DNA from: Microbacterium sp. JZ31
GTDB lineage: Bacteria > Actinomycetota > Actinomycetes > Actinomycetales > Microbacteriaceae
Length of the DNA stretch: 64,000 nt
NCBI RefSeq assembly: GCF_016805985.1
Contig: NZ_CP017661.1
Location: 2,914,001-2,978,000 of the forward strand
Reading direction: 5' to 3'
Position numbers and translations under genes: made by a program
In this document: one piece after another, positions 42,408 to 49,871 of the stretch
Layout: each line of letters begins with the position of its first letter
Numbering within the stretch: position 1 is the stretch's first letter
Notes under the pieces: model-generated
Told to the model about the DNA's origin: nothing
The model's input: the letters and a program-made list of their open reading frames with translations, nothing else
The model's database searches: none

Positions 42408-42611
42408 TCAGTCGACCTGTTCCGACTGCGTGCGGATGAATTCGCGATCGTCGTCGCTCAGCGACGCGTCACCGGGGACATCGGCGCCCGTGATCTCGGC
42501 GATCTCGTCGCGCACCTCGTCGGTCAGCGTTCCGCTGTCGCGAAGCGCGTGCTTGGCGCCGATCGACAGGCGCGGGTACCACTCGTGGATCTCGGGAAGG
42601 CCAGCGTTCAT
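42408..42611 (-). CDS. Small acidic protein of unknown function
   Basis: A 67-residue protein: NAGLPEIHEWYPRLSIGAKH, ALRDSGTLTDEVRDEIAEIT, then an acidic tail with LSDDDREFIRTQSEQVD. It is predicted helical and soluble. TAGCGT (minus strand, 42619-42624) lies 7 nt before ATG 42611, a leaderless start. No family is recognised, but the sequence has no low-complexity bias and the promoter supports expression. Confidence 0.65.
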   Translation of the reverse strand: MNAGLPEIHEWYPRLSIGAKHALRDSGTLTDEVRDEIAEITGADVPGDASLSDDDREFIRTQSEQVD

Positions 42612-42658
42612 GGACCCGACGCTATGAGCCGGAACCGGTCCCGCTCAACGGGTTGACA

Positions 42659-43000
42659 TCAGGGGCGCAGCACGTCCGCGATGCGCTCGAGCGCGCCCGG
42701 CACGAGCGCGTAGTACGCCCAGGTGCCGCGCTTGCTGCGCGTCAGGAATCCCGCCTCGGCCAGGATCTTGAGGTGGTGCGAGACGGTCGGCTGCGCGAGC
42801 CCGAGCGGCTCGATCAGGTCGCACACGCAGGCCTCGTGCCCCTCGGACGCCGCGACGATCGACAGCAGCCGCAGCCGGGCCGGATCGGCGAGCGCCTTCA
42901 TACGACGCGCGAGATCGTCGGCGTCGCGCGCCGTGAGCGGCTCGCGCACGAGCGGCGCACAGCACAAGGCGGGCTGGATCAGGGGAAGCGCGGTCGGCAT
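42659..43000 (-). CDS. arsR: ArsR-family metalloregulator (As(III)-type)
   Basis: A 113-residue winged-HTH repressor. N-terminal C13-C14 (ALCCAPL) together with C58/C60 (EACVCDL) give the three-thiolate arsenite site seen in the Corynebacterium-type ArsR, whose cysteines lie near the N-terminus and in the alpha3-alpha4 region. The recognition helix is LGLAQPTVSHHLKILAEAG. It is divergent from the ArsO-like gene, with an inverted repeat between them. Arsenite or antimonite should release it. Confidence 0.92.
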   Translation of the reverse strand: MPTALPLIQPALCCAPLVREPLTARDADDLARRMKALADPARLRLLSIVAASEGHEACVCDLIEPLGLAQPTVSHHLKILAEAGFLTRSKRGTWAYYALVPGALERIADVLRP

Positions 43001-43002
43001 AC

Positions 43003-43034
43003 ATCGAAGATAATGGATATTGACGATCTTCGAT
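43003..43034. promoter_or_regulatory. ArsR operator
   Basis: ATCGAAGAT (43003-43011) and ATCTTCGAT (43026-43034) are perfect 9-bp inverted repeats 14 bp apart, filling the AT-rich space between arsR and the divergent flavoprotein gene. This fits dimer binding by ArsR and control in both directions. Confidence 0.72.
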
Positions 43035-43080
43035 AGATGGGTGCAGACTCGTCACCGACCTTCGACACCGGGAGAGAACA

Positions 43081-44391
43081 ATGGCTCTGCTCGACCTCAT
43101 GCCCGTCGCCGCCGCGCCCCGGCCCGACTCGCGGCTCACCGCCCTGCCCGTGGCGATCATCGGCGCGGGCCCCATCGGTCTCGCCGCCGCCGCCCACCTC
43201 GCCGAGCGCGACATCCCGTTCGTGATCTACGAGCGCGGCCACGTGCCCGGCGCCGCGATCCGCGAATGGGGCCACACGCGCCTGTTCTCTCCATGGCAGC
43301 ACCTCGTGGACGACGCCGCCGCACGCCTCCTCGCGGACAAGGGCTGGCAGGCGCCGCCCGCCGGCCGGGCGCCAGCGGGCGCCGAGATCGTGTCCGCGTA
43401 TCTCGAGCCGCTCGCGGCCCACGACGCGATCGCGCCGGCCGTCCGCTGGGGCGTCGAGGTGCTCGCCGTCACGCGTGAGGGGATGGACCGCACGCGCACG
43501 CGGGGCCGCTCGCAGGCGCCGTTCGCCCTGCGGCTGCGCCTGTCCGACGGCACGGTGGTCGACGAGACGGCGCGCGCCGTCGTGGACGCGTCCGGCACGT
43601 GGGGGAACGCGAACCCGCTCGGTTCCGGCGGCCTGGATCCGCTCGGCTGGGACGAGGTGTCCGACCGCGTCCTGCGCGCGCTGCCGGACGTGCGCGAGCG
43701 CGATCGCGCGCGTCTCGCGGGCAGGCACGTGACGGTCGTCGGCGCGGGTCACTCGGCCGCGAACACGTTGATCGACCTCGCCGCGCTGCAGGACGACGAG
43801 CCCGGCACGCGCGTGACCTGGCTGATCCGCAACCCCTCGGCGGCGCGCCTGTCGTCCGGCGACGACGAGCTCGAGGGGCGCGGCGCGCTCGGATCCCGCG
43901 TCGAGCGCCTCGTCGCGGACGGCCGGATCGAGGTCGTCGACCGCTTCGAGATCCTGCGGGTCGAGGCTCACGGCGACGGCGTGCGCCTGCACGGCCGTCG
44001 CGGCGACGACGCCGCCGCCCACGACACCGACCTGGTTGTCGCGGCCACCGGCTTCCGCCCGCAGCTGGACATGCTGCGCGAGCTGCGTCTCGAGCTCGAT
44101 GACATCGTCGAGGCGCCGCGCCGGCTCGCGCCGCTGATCGACCCCAACATGCACTCGTGCGGCACGGTGTCGCCCCACGGCTACCGCGAGCTCGCCCATC
44201 CGGAGTCGGGCTTCTTCATCGTGGGGATGAAGAGCTACGGTCGCGCGCCGACGTTCCTGCTGAAGACGGGCTACGAGCAGGTGCGCTCGGTCGTCGCCTG
44301 GCTGGCAGGCGACGCCGAGTCGGCGGGCCGCGTCGAGCTGGTCCTCCCCGCGACCGGGGTGTGCTCGACGTCGGCCGGCGGGTGCTGCTGA
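43081..44391 (+). CDS. FAD/NAD(P)-binding flavoprotein of arsenic clusters (ArsO-like)
   Basis: A 436-residue flavin-dependent oxidoreductase. The FAD-binding Rossmann motif is GAGPIGLAAAAHLAERD (about 28-44), a second dinucleotide motif is VVGAGHSAANTLIDLA (about 219-234), and ATGFRP precedes the C-terminal part. The C-terminus ends CSTSAGGCC, three cysteines that could bind As(III) or cycle redox. Such flavoproteins occur in actinobacterial ars operons under the name ArsO, with a proposed monooxygenase role. It is divergent from arsR and shares its operator. Confidence 0.83.
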   Translation: MALLDLMPVAAAPRPDSRLTALPVAIIGAGPIGLAAAAHLAERDIPFVIYERGHVPGAAIREWGHTRLFSPWQHLVDDAAARLLADKGWQAPPAGRAPAGAEIVSAYLEPLAAHDAIAPAVRWGVEVLAVTREGMDRTRTRGRSQAPFALRLRLSDGTVVDETARAVVDASGTWGNANPLGSGGLDPLGWDEVSDRVLRALPDVRERDRARLAGRHVTVVGAGHSAANTLIDLAALQDDEPGTRVTWLIRNPSAARLSSGDDELEGRGALGSRVERLVADGRIEVVDRFEILRVEAHGDGVRLHGRRGDDAAAHDTDLVVAATGFRPQLDMLRELRLELDDIVEAPRRLAPLIDPNMHSCGTVSPHGYRELAHPESGFFIVGMKSYGRAPTFLLKTGYEQVRSVVAWLAGDAESAGRVELVLPATGVCSTSAGGCC

Positions 44392-44472
44392 CCCCGCCCC
44401 GCTGACCTAGCCGCCGAAGCACGCGGGGACAAGCCCCTGGGATCGCGCACCCGTCGGCCGCACAGTGGACGC

Positions 44473-44823
44473 ATGAGCGACAGCACAGCCGGCACCCCCG
44501 CACCCGAGACCGGGGCGAGCGACCAGGGCCCGATCCACGCTCCCGACGCCGACCTCGAGGCGACGGAGATGCGCGGCGCAGAGGACCTCGACGACGACCT
44601 TACGATCCACGACGACGTGCGGACCGACGTCGACGGGCCCGACGGCCCGCACTCCGCGGGCGACACGCTCGGCGGCGCCGCGGCGCCGACCGGCAACGAC
44701 GGCACGATGGGCGCCGACACCCCAACGGGCGACGCCTCCCTCGCGGATGCCGACGTGAACGCGGCCGCGCTGGCCGATGGCGCCGACACCCCGAGCGAGG
44801 TCTTCGGCGACGACGAGGACTGA
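44473..44823 (+). CDS. Acidic disordered protein of unknown function
   Basis: A 116-residue protein composed mainly of Asp, Ala, Thr, Gly and Pro, with strong negative charge (for example EDLDDDLTIHDDVRTDVDG). It is predicted intrinsically disordered, with no cysteine and no membrane segment. It sits within the arsenic region but nothing ties it functionally. A similar acidic protein lies at 51808-52095. Low complexity makes it hard to classify. Confidence 0.55.
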   Translation: MSDSTAGTPAPETGASDQGPIHAPDADLEATEMRGAEDLDDDLTIHDDVRTDVDGPDGPHSAGDTLGGAAAPTGNDGTMGADTPTGDASLADADVNAAALADGADTPSEVFGDDED

Positions 44824-44926
44824 ACGTCCGCCCGAACCCGGGCCTCGGTTCTGCAGGAGGGCACGCGGTGACGGCCGGTGACGCCGCCCGGGCCCCGCGC
44901 GGCGGGCGCGAAATAGACTCGAATCC

Positions 44927-45799
44927 ATGAATACGTCCGCGTCGGCGCTCGCGACGATCGCGGACCCGACGCGGGCCCGGATCCTGCGCCTGCTCCTGGA
45001 GGCCCCCGGCGGTCGCGCCCGCGTCGGCGAACTCGCCGATCGATTGGGCCTGCGTCAGCCCACCGTGAGCCACCACATGAAGACGCTCCTCGCCGAGGGC
45101 ATCGTGACGCGCGAGCCGGATGGGCGCCGGGCCTGGTTCTCGGTCGCGCCGGATCGCGCGGATTCGGTCGCGACGCTCGTCGGCGCCGACCAGCCCGCGA
45201 CCGAACCCGACCTGGATCGCATCGCCGCCGACCTCGCTCTGCGCTTCCGCGGCACGTTCAGCCCCGAGACCGTCGAGGCCTACGTGCACGAGAGCCGCGA
45301 CCTGCTCGCCCGCGGCGACGGCCCCGCCCGGCAGCTCGCCTCGCGCACGGCCTCGTTCGCCGCCACCAGGCTCGAGGCGCTCGCCCGCTCGCACGGCGAG
45401 CGCAGGGATCGCCCGGAGGTCCTCTTCGTGTGCGTGCAGAACGCCGGCCGCTCGCAGATGGCGGCCGCGATCCTGCGTCACCTCGCGGGCGACCGCGTCG
45501 TCGTGCGCACGGCGGGATCGCTGCCCGCACCCGACATGCGCTCGACGATCGTCGCGGCGCTCGACGAGATCGGGGTGTCGGTGGGAGGCGAGTTCCCCAA
45601 GCCCCTCACCGACGAGGCCGTGCGTGCCGCGGACTACGTGATCACCATGGGTTGCGGCGACGCATGCCCCGTCTATCCCGGCCGCCGCTACCTCGACTGG
45701 GAGCTCTCCGACCCCGCGGGACTGCCGCTCGAGGGCGTGCGCCCGATCCGCGACGACATCGAAGCCCGCGTCCGCGCCCTGCTGGACGACCTGCTCTGA
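44927..45799 (+). CDS. ArsR-ArsC fusion: HTH plus arsenate reductase
   Basis: A 290-residue fusion. Residues about 1-85 form an ArsR winged HTH (LGLRQPTVSHHMKTLLAEG). Residues 95-150 form a helical linker domain (DLALRFRGTFSPETVEAYV) found in some actinobacterial arsenate reductases. Residues about 160-290 form a low-MW phosphatase-type arsenate reductase with the P-loop CVQNAGRSQ and MGCGDACP. TAGACT lies 7 nt before ATG 44927. The protein may sense and reduce arsenate in one chain. The HTH part lacks the CVCDL cysteines, so its sensor input may differ. Confidence 0.88.
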   Translation: MNTSASALATIADPTRARILRLLLEAPGGRARVGELADRLGLRQPTVSHHMKTLLAEGIVTREPDGRRAWFSVAPDRADSVATLVGADQPATEPDLDRIAADLALRFRGTFSPETVEAYVHESRDLLARGDGPARQLASRTASFAATRLEALARSHGERRDRPEVLFVCVQNAGRSQMAAAILRHLAGDRVVVRTAGSLPAPDMRSTIVAALDEIGVSVGGEFPKPLTDEAVRAADYVITMGCGDACPVYPGRRYLDWELSDPAGLPLEGVRPIRDDIEARVRALLDDLL

Positions 45800-45856
45800 C
45801 ACCGCACGCGCCGGCTTCCGGCGAGCGCGGCCCCGGGCGGTGCAGCTCGTCGCGGC

Positions 45857-46225
45857 TCAGCGCTGCTTGAGAAGCCGGATGAATTCGTCCGCGCGCTCGA
45901 GGTGGACGCGCGCTCTCTCCCGACGCTCCTCCGCATCCGCGATCAGCGCGGCCAGCCGTGCACGCATGTCGTCATCGTCGGGGTCCGTGGCGAGCGCGTC
46001 GGCGATGCGCAGGAGGTCGGCCATCTGCTCCAGCGAGTAGCCCAGCGGCTTCATGCGGCGGATCAGCAGCAGGCGGTCGAGGTCGTCCTCCGTGTAGAGG
46101 CGGAATCCCCCCTCCGTGCGCGCCGACGGTTTGAGCAGGCCGATCTCGTCGTAGTGCCGGATCGAGCGCAGCGACAGTTCCGCACGTTCGGCGAGTTCGC
46201 CGATGTGCATCGTGGTGGCCCTCAT
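45857..46225 (-). CDS. MerR-family transcriptional regulator
   Basis: A 122-residue regulator with an N-terminal MerR HTH (MHIGELAERAELSLRSIRHY, DEIGLLKPSARTEGGFRLYT) and a coiled-coil dimerisation helix ending the protein, with no effector domain and no cysteines. It is divergent from sulP, with a dyad in the gap. ATG 46225 is used; ATG 46210, at the conserved HIGEL, is equally possible. The effector is unknown; metals are unlikely for lack of Cys. Confidence 0.87.
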   Translation of the reverse strand: MRATTMHIGELAERAELSLRSIRHYDEIGLLKPSARTEGGFRLYTEDDLDRLLLIRRMKPLGYSLEQMADLLRIADALATDPDDDDMRARLAALIADAEERRERARVHLERADEFIRLLKQR

Positions 46226-46243
46226 GCGTCGCTCACGTCCTCC

Positions 46244-46266
46244 AACCCTCCCGTTACGGTAGGGTT
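46244..46266. promoter_or_regulatory. MerR-type operator
   Basis: AACCCTCCCG-TTA-CGGTAGGGTT is a 23-bp dyad with one mismatch, centred between merR and sulP. This is the usual size and composition for a MerR-family site between over-spaced promoter elements. Confidence 0.7.
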
Positions 46267-46345
46267 GCTCCGGTCCGCGGCTCTCGCGGACGCGCATCCC
46301 ATTATCCGACGCCGCTACCGCGTGCCCGCGTTCCCAGGAGGACCC

Positions 46346-47851
46346 GTGCCCCCCGCCATCGCCGAGACCGGCACCCGGTTCGCGTCCTCCGTGCGCGACG
46401 CGCTGCGCTCGCCCCGCCTGCTGACGCGGGAGGTGCTCGCCGGCCTCGTCGTCGCGCTCGCGCTCATCCCGGAGGCGATCGCGTTCTCGATCATCGCCGG
46501 GGTCGATCCCCGCGTGGGGCTGTTCTCGTCGTTCGTGATGGCGGTCGCGATCTCCTTCCTGGGCGGCCGCCCCGCGATGATCTCGGCCGCGACCGGTGCC
46601 GTCGCGCTCGTGATCGCACCCGTGATGCGCGACCACGGCCTGGACTATCTGCTCGCGACCGTGATCCTCGGCGGCGTGATCCAGGTCGCGCTCGGGCTGC
46701 TCGGCGTCGCGAAGCTCATGCGCTTCATCCCCCGCAGCGTCATGGTGGGCTTCGTGAACGCGCTGGCGATCCTGATCTTCCTGTCGCAGATCGAGCAGCT
46801 CGTGGATGTGCCGTGGCTCGTCTACCCGCTCGTCGCGGCCGGACTGCTGATCCTGTGGCTGTTCCCGAAGCTGACCGGCGCCGTGCCGGCGCCGCTCGTG
46901 GCCATCGTCCTGCTCACGCTCGTGGTCGTGCTGTTTCGGATCGCCGTGCCCACCGTGGGCGACCAGGGCGCGCTTCCCGACAGCCTGCCGATCCCGTTCC
47001 TCCCCGACGTCCCGCCCACGCTCGAGACCCTCGGCGTCATCGCGCCCTACGCGCTCGCGATGGCGGCGGTCGGCCTGCTCGAGTCCCTCATGACCGCGAA
47101 GCTGGTCGACGACATCACCGACACGCGCTCGTCGAAGACGCGCGAATCGTGGGGCCAGGGTGTCGCCAACGTCCTGTCGGGCCTGTTCGGAGGCATGGGC
47201 GGCTGCGCCATGATCGGGCAGACGATGATCAACGTGAAGGCATCGAGTGCGCGCACGCGCATCTCGACGTTCCTCGCCGGCGTGTTCCTGCTGATCCTCG
47301 TCGTCGTGCTCGGCGACGTGGTCGCGATCATCCCGATGGCGGCGCTCGTGGCCGTGATGATCATGGTGTCGGTGCTGACGTTCGACTGGCACAGCATTCT
47401 GCCGTCCACCCTCAAGCGCATGCCGAAGAGTGAGACGGCGGTCATGGTCGCGACCGTCGTTTTCACCGTCGCGACGCACAACCTGGCGATCGGCGTGCTG
47501 GTAGGTGCCGTCGTGGCGGCCGTGCTGTTCGCGCGCCGCGTCGCGCACTTCACGACGGTCGAGCGCATCCTGTCCGACGACGGGTCGGAGGTGCGGTACG
47601 TGGTCGACGGCGAGCTGTTCTTCGCGTCGTCGAACGACCTCACGACGCAGTTCGACTACGTGGCCGACCCGGCGCGGGTCGTGATCGACATGACGCGGTC
47701 GCACGTCTGGGACGCGTCCTCCGTCGCCGCGCTCGACGCCATCGCCACGAAGTACGAGCGGCACGGCGCGGAGGTGGAGATCGTCGGCATGAACGATGCC
47801 GCGACCGACTTCCATGGACGCCTCTCGGGCGGGCTCGGCGCCGGGCACTGA
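46346..47851 (+). CDS. SulP-family anion transporter with STAS domain
   Basis: A 501-residue protein. The SulP membrane domain (about 25-390) opens with REVLAGLVVALALIPEAIAF and has GGCAMIGQTMINVKASSART. A C-terminal STAS domain (about 410-495; VVIDMTRSHVWDASSVAALD) carries the phospho-switch-like Ser region. SulP members move sulfate, bicarbonate or other anions. A ribosome site, AGGAGG, precedes GTG 46346. It sits among arsenic genes but is controlled by its own MerR, so a link to arsenate is not proven. Confidence 0.9.
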   Translation: MPPAIAETGTRFASSVRDALRSPRLLTREVLAGLVVALALIPEAIAFSIIAGVDPRVGLFSSFVMAVAISFLGGRPAMISAATGAVALVIAPVMRDHGLDYLLATVILGGVIQVALGLLGVAKLMRFIPRSVMVGFVNALAILIFLSQIEQLVDVPWLVYPLVAAGLLILWLFPKLTGAVPAPLVAIVLLTLVVVLFRIAVPTVGDQGALPDSLPIPFLPDVPPTLETLGVIAPYALAMAAVGLLESLMTAKLVDDITDTRSSKTRESWGQGVANVLSGLFGGMGGCAMIGQTMINVKASSARTRISTFLAGVFLLILVVVLGDVVAIIPMAALVAVMIMVSVLTFDWHSILPSTLKRMPKSETAVMVATVVFTVATHNLAIGVLVGAVVAAVLFARRVAHFTTVERILSDDGSEVRYVVDGELFFASSNDLTTQFDYVADPARVVIDMTRSHVWDASSVAALDAIATKYERHGAEVEIVGMNDAATDFHGRLSGGLGAGH

Positions 47852-47869
47852 CACGACCCTTGCGGCTTG

Positions 47870-47887
47870 CATAGACGCCCATCTATG
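47870..47887. promoter_or_regulatory. ArsR/SmtB-like operator before arsC
   Basis: CATAGAC-GCCC-ATCTATG is an inverted repeat with one mismatch, AT-rich against its flanks, ending 9 nt before the arsC GTG. It differs in sequence from the operator at 43003-43034, so the ArsR part of the fusion protein might bind here. Confidence 0.5.
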
Positions 47888-47896
47888 ATTTATGGC

Positions 47897-48310
47897 GTGA
47901 CCAAGCCCACCGTCCTGTTCGTCTGCGTGCACAACGCCGGCCGCTCGCAGATGGCGGCCGGCTACCTCGAGGCACTCGCGGGCGACCGCGTCGAGGTGCT
48001 GTCGGCGGGCTCGCAGCCGAAGGACCGGATCAACCCGGTCGCGGTCGAGGCGATGGCCGAGGAGGGCATCGACATCGCCGGCCGCGCGCCGAAGGTCCTG
48101 ACGGTCGACGCGGTGCGCGAATCGGATGTGGTGATCACGATGGGCTGCGGCGACGCGTGCCCGATCTTCCCCGGGAAGCGGTACGAGGACTGGCAGCTCG
48201 ACGATCCCGCAGGGCAGGGGATCGACGCCGTGCGTGTCATCCGCGACGACATCCGGTCACGCATCGAGACCCTGATCGACCAGATCGCCCCCGCACAGAT
48301 CCCCGCCTGA
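47897..48310 (+). CDS. arsC: Arsenate reductase, low-MW phosphatase type
   Basis: A 137-residue thioredoxin/mycothiol-type ArsC with the P-loop FVCVHNAGRSQMAAGYLEAL, an alternating beta/alpha fold, and the cysteines MGCGDACP needed for the redox cascade. It is about 55% similar by eye to the C-terminal domain of the ArsR-ArsC fusion. GTG 47897 is preferred over the in-frame ATG 47885, because the latter overlaps a putative operator. Confidence 0.92.
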   Translation: MTKPTVLFVCVHNAGRSQMAAGYLEALAGDRVEVLSAGSQPKDRINPVAVEAMAEEGIDIAGRAPKVLTVDAVRESDVVITMGCGDACPIFPGKRYEDWQLDDPAGQGIDAVRVIRDDIRSRIETLIDQIAPAQIPA

Positions 48311-48321
48311 CCCGCTGGACT

Positions 48322-48346
48322 GAGCGCCGGCACCCGACCGGCGCTC
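48322..48346 (+). terminator. Hairpin after arsC
   Basis: GAGCGCCGG (48322-48330) and CCGGCGCTC (48338-48346) form a 9-bp stem with a 7-nt loop 11 nt after the arsC stop. It would end the arsC transcript before the MFS gene. Confidence 0.6.
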
Positions 48347-48533
48347 CCCCTCGGCCCCCGCGCGACGAACCGTTTCCGAGCGGCCCGCATCCTTTCCCCC
48401 ATCTCCCGGATGCGGATCCCGGCTCCGCCGCGCGGGGGCTCTCTCTGCCCGCGCGACCGCTCACTGCCGGGCGGGTGGCCGTTCACCGCCTCCCGCTACG
48501 ATCGCGAGGCCGACGAGCCGCCGAAGGACCCCG

Positions 48534-49706
48534 ATGATGACGACGCCCGAGCCCTGGCAGGCCGCGCGTCTCTCCGCGCTCTCGGTCGGCCAGGTGATCA
48601 GCTGGGGCATCCTGTTCTACGCCATGATCGTCGCCGCTCCGGCCGTGGCCGGCGACACGGGGTGGCCGCTGACCGTCGTGACCGCGCTGTTCTCGGTCGG
48701 CCTGATCGCCTCCGCCCTCGTCGGCGTGCCGGTCGGCCGCCGGCTCGATCGGCACGGCCCGCGCGGCATCATGACGCTGGGCAGCGCGACCGGGTCGGCG
48801 GGACTCGCGATCGTGGCCCTGGCCCCGGATCCGGTGTGGTTCGGCGTCGGCTGGGTCATCGCCGGCTCCGCACAGGCCGCCGTCCTGTACCAGGCCGCGT
48901 TCACGGTGCTGGCCCGCCGGTACCGGACGCGCCGCCGGGCCGCGATGACGGTGCTGACCCTCGCCGGCGGTCTCGCATCCACCGTGTTCGCACCCATCGT
49001 CGCCGGGCTGCTCGCGGTGACCGACTGGCGCACGACCTTCCTGGTCTTGGCGGGCGCCCTCGCGATCACGACGATCCCGCTCCACTGGTTCACGCTCGAG
49101 GCCCGGTGGGAGCCGCTGTCCCCGCCCACCGCGACCGAGCCCGACCTGACGGTGGCGGGGGTGCTGCGCACGCGTCGCTTCCGGGCCCTGACGCTCGCGA
49201 CGATGCTGCTCGCCGCGTCGCTGTACATGGTGACGCTCGCGCTGATCCCGCTGTTCATGGAGAAGGGGCTCGACTACACGCTGTCGGCATGGGCGCTCGG
49301 CCTGCTGGGCGCGGGCCAGGTGATCGGCCGCCTGATCTACGTCGCGATCCCGCACGCCGCGGCCCCGTGGGTTCCGCTCGCGGCGACCGCGGGCCTGGCG
49401 GCGGTCATGCTCGCACTGCTGGCGGTGACCCCAGGGCCCGCGTGGCTGCTGATCGCGATCGCGATCGCGGCGGGCGCCGTGCGGGGCGCGCAGACCCTGG
49501 TGCAGGGATCCTCCGTCGCCGAGCGCTGGGGCACGCGCAGCTACGGCGCGATCAACGGCGTGTTCGCCGCACCCATCACGATCATCTCCGCGCTGGGCCC
49601 CGCGCTCGGGCCCGTCGCCGCGGCGGCCGCGGGCGGCTACGCCGCGATGGCGCTCGTCGCGGCCGTCGCCGCACTGGCGGCGGCGGCGCTCGCGCGACTG
49701 TCCTGA
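48534..49706 (+). CDS. MFS transporter
   Basis: A 390-residue major facilitator protein with twelve predicted TM helices. The loop 2-3 motif is GVPVGRRLDRHGPRGIM, and YRTRRRAAMTVLTLAGGLAS is in the central loop. It follows arsC, so export of an arsenic species or arsenical is possible, but no ArsJ- or ArsB-specific feature is seen. ATG 48534 is preceded by GAAGGA. Confidence 0.87.
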   Translation: MMTTPEPWQAARLSALSVGQVISWGILFYAMIVAAPAVAGDTGWPLTVVTALFSVGLIASALVGVPVGRRLDRHGPRGIMTLGSATGSAGLAIVALAPDPVWFGVGWVIAGSAQAAVLYQAAFTVLARRYRTRRRAAMTVLTLAGGLASTVFAPIVAGLLAVTDWRTTFLVLAGALAITTIPLHWFTLEARWEPLSPPTATEPDLTVAGVLRTRRFRALTLATMLLAASLYMVTLALIPLFMEKGLDYTLSAWALGLLGAGQVIGRLIYVAIPHAAAPWVPLAATAGLAAVMLALLAVTPGPAWLLIAIAIAAGAVRGAQTLVQGSSVAERWGTRSYGAINGVFAAPITIISALGPALGPVAAAAAGGYAAMALVAAVAALAAAALARLS

Positions 49707-49871
49707 TCCGCCCCCCGCGTGCCCGATGGGCGATCTGCGCCGCAGCGATCGCAAAACCGCCGATTCGCCCTAGATTCCGCAAAGAAGTGCCGATCTTTCG
49801 AGCAGATCTTGCCGTAAACGCCGCCACGATCAGCAGATCCTGGTCATGACCCCGCCGATCTGCCCGGAGTG

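Noticed and set aside
43081..44391. Thioredoxin reductase reading of the flavoprotein
   Set aside because: There is no CxxC redox pair between the two dinucleotide motifs. The cysteines lie at the extreme C-terminus.
45857..47932. Upstream extension of merR to 691 codons
   Set aside because: The extension is antisense to sulP and rich in His, Asp and Arg. The MerR domain and a normal start at 46225 explain the gene.
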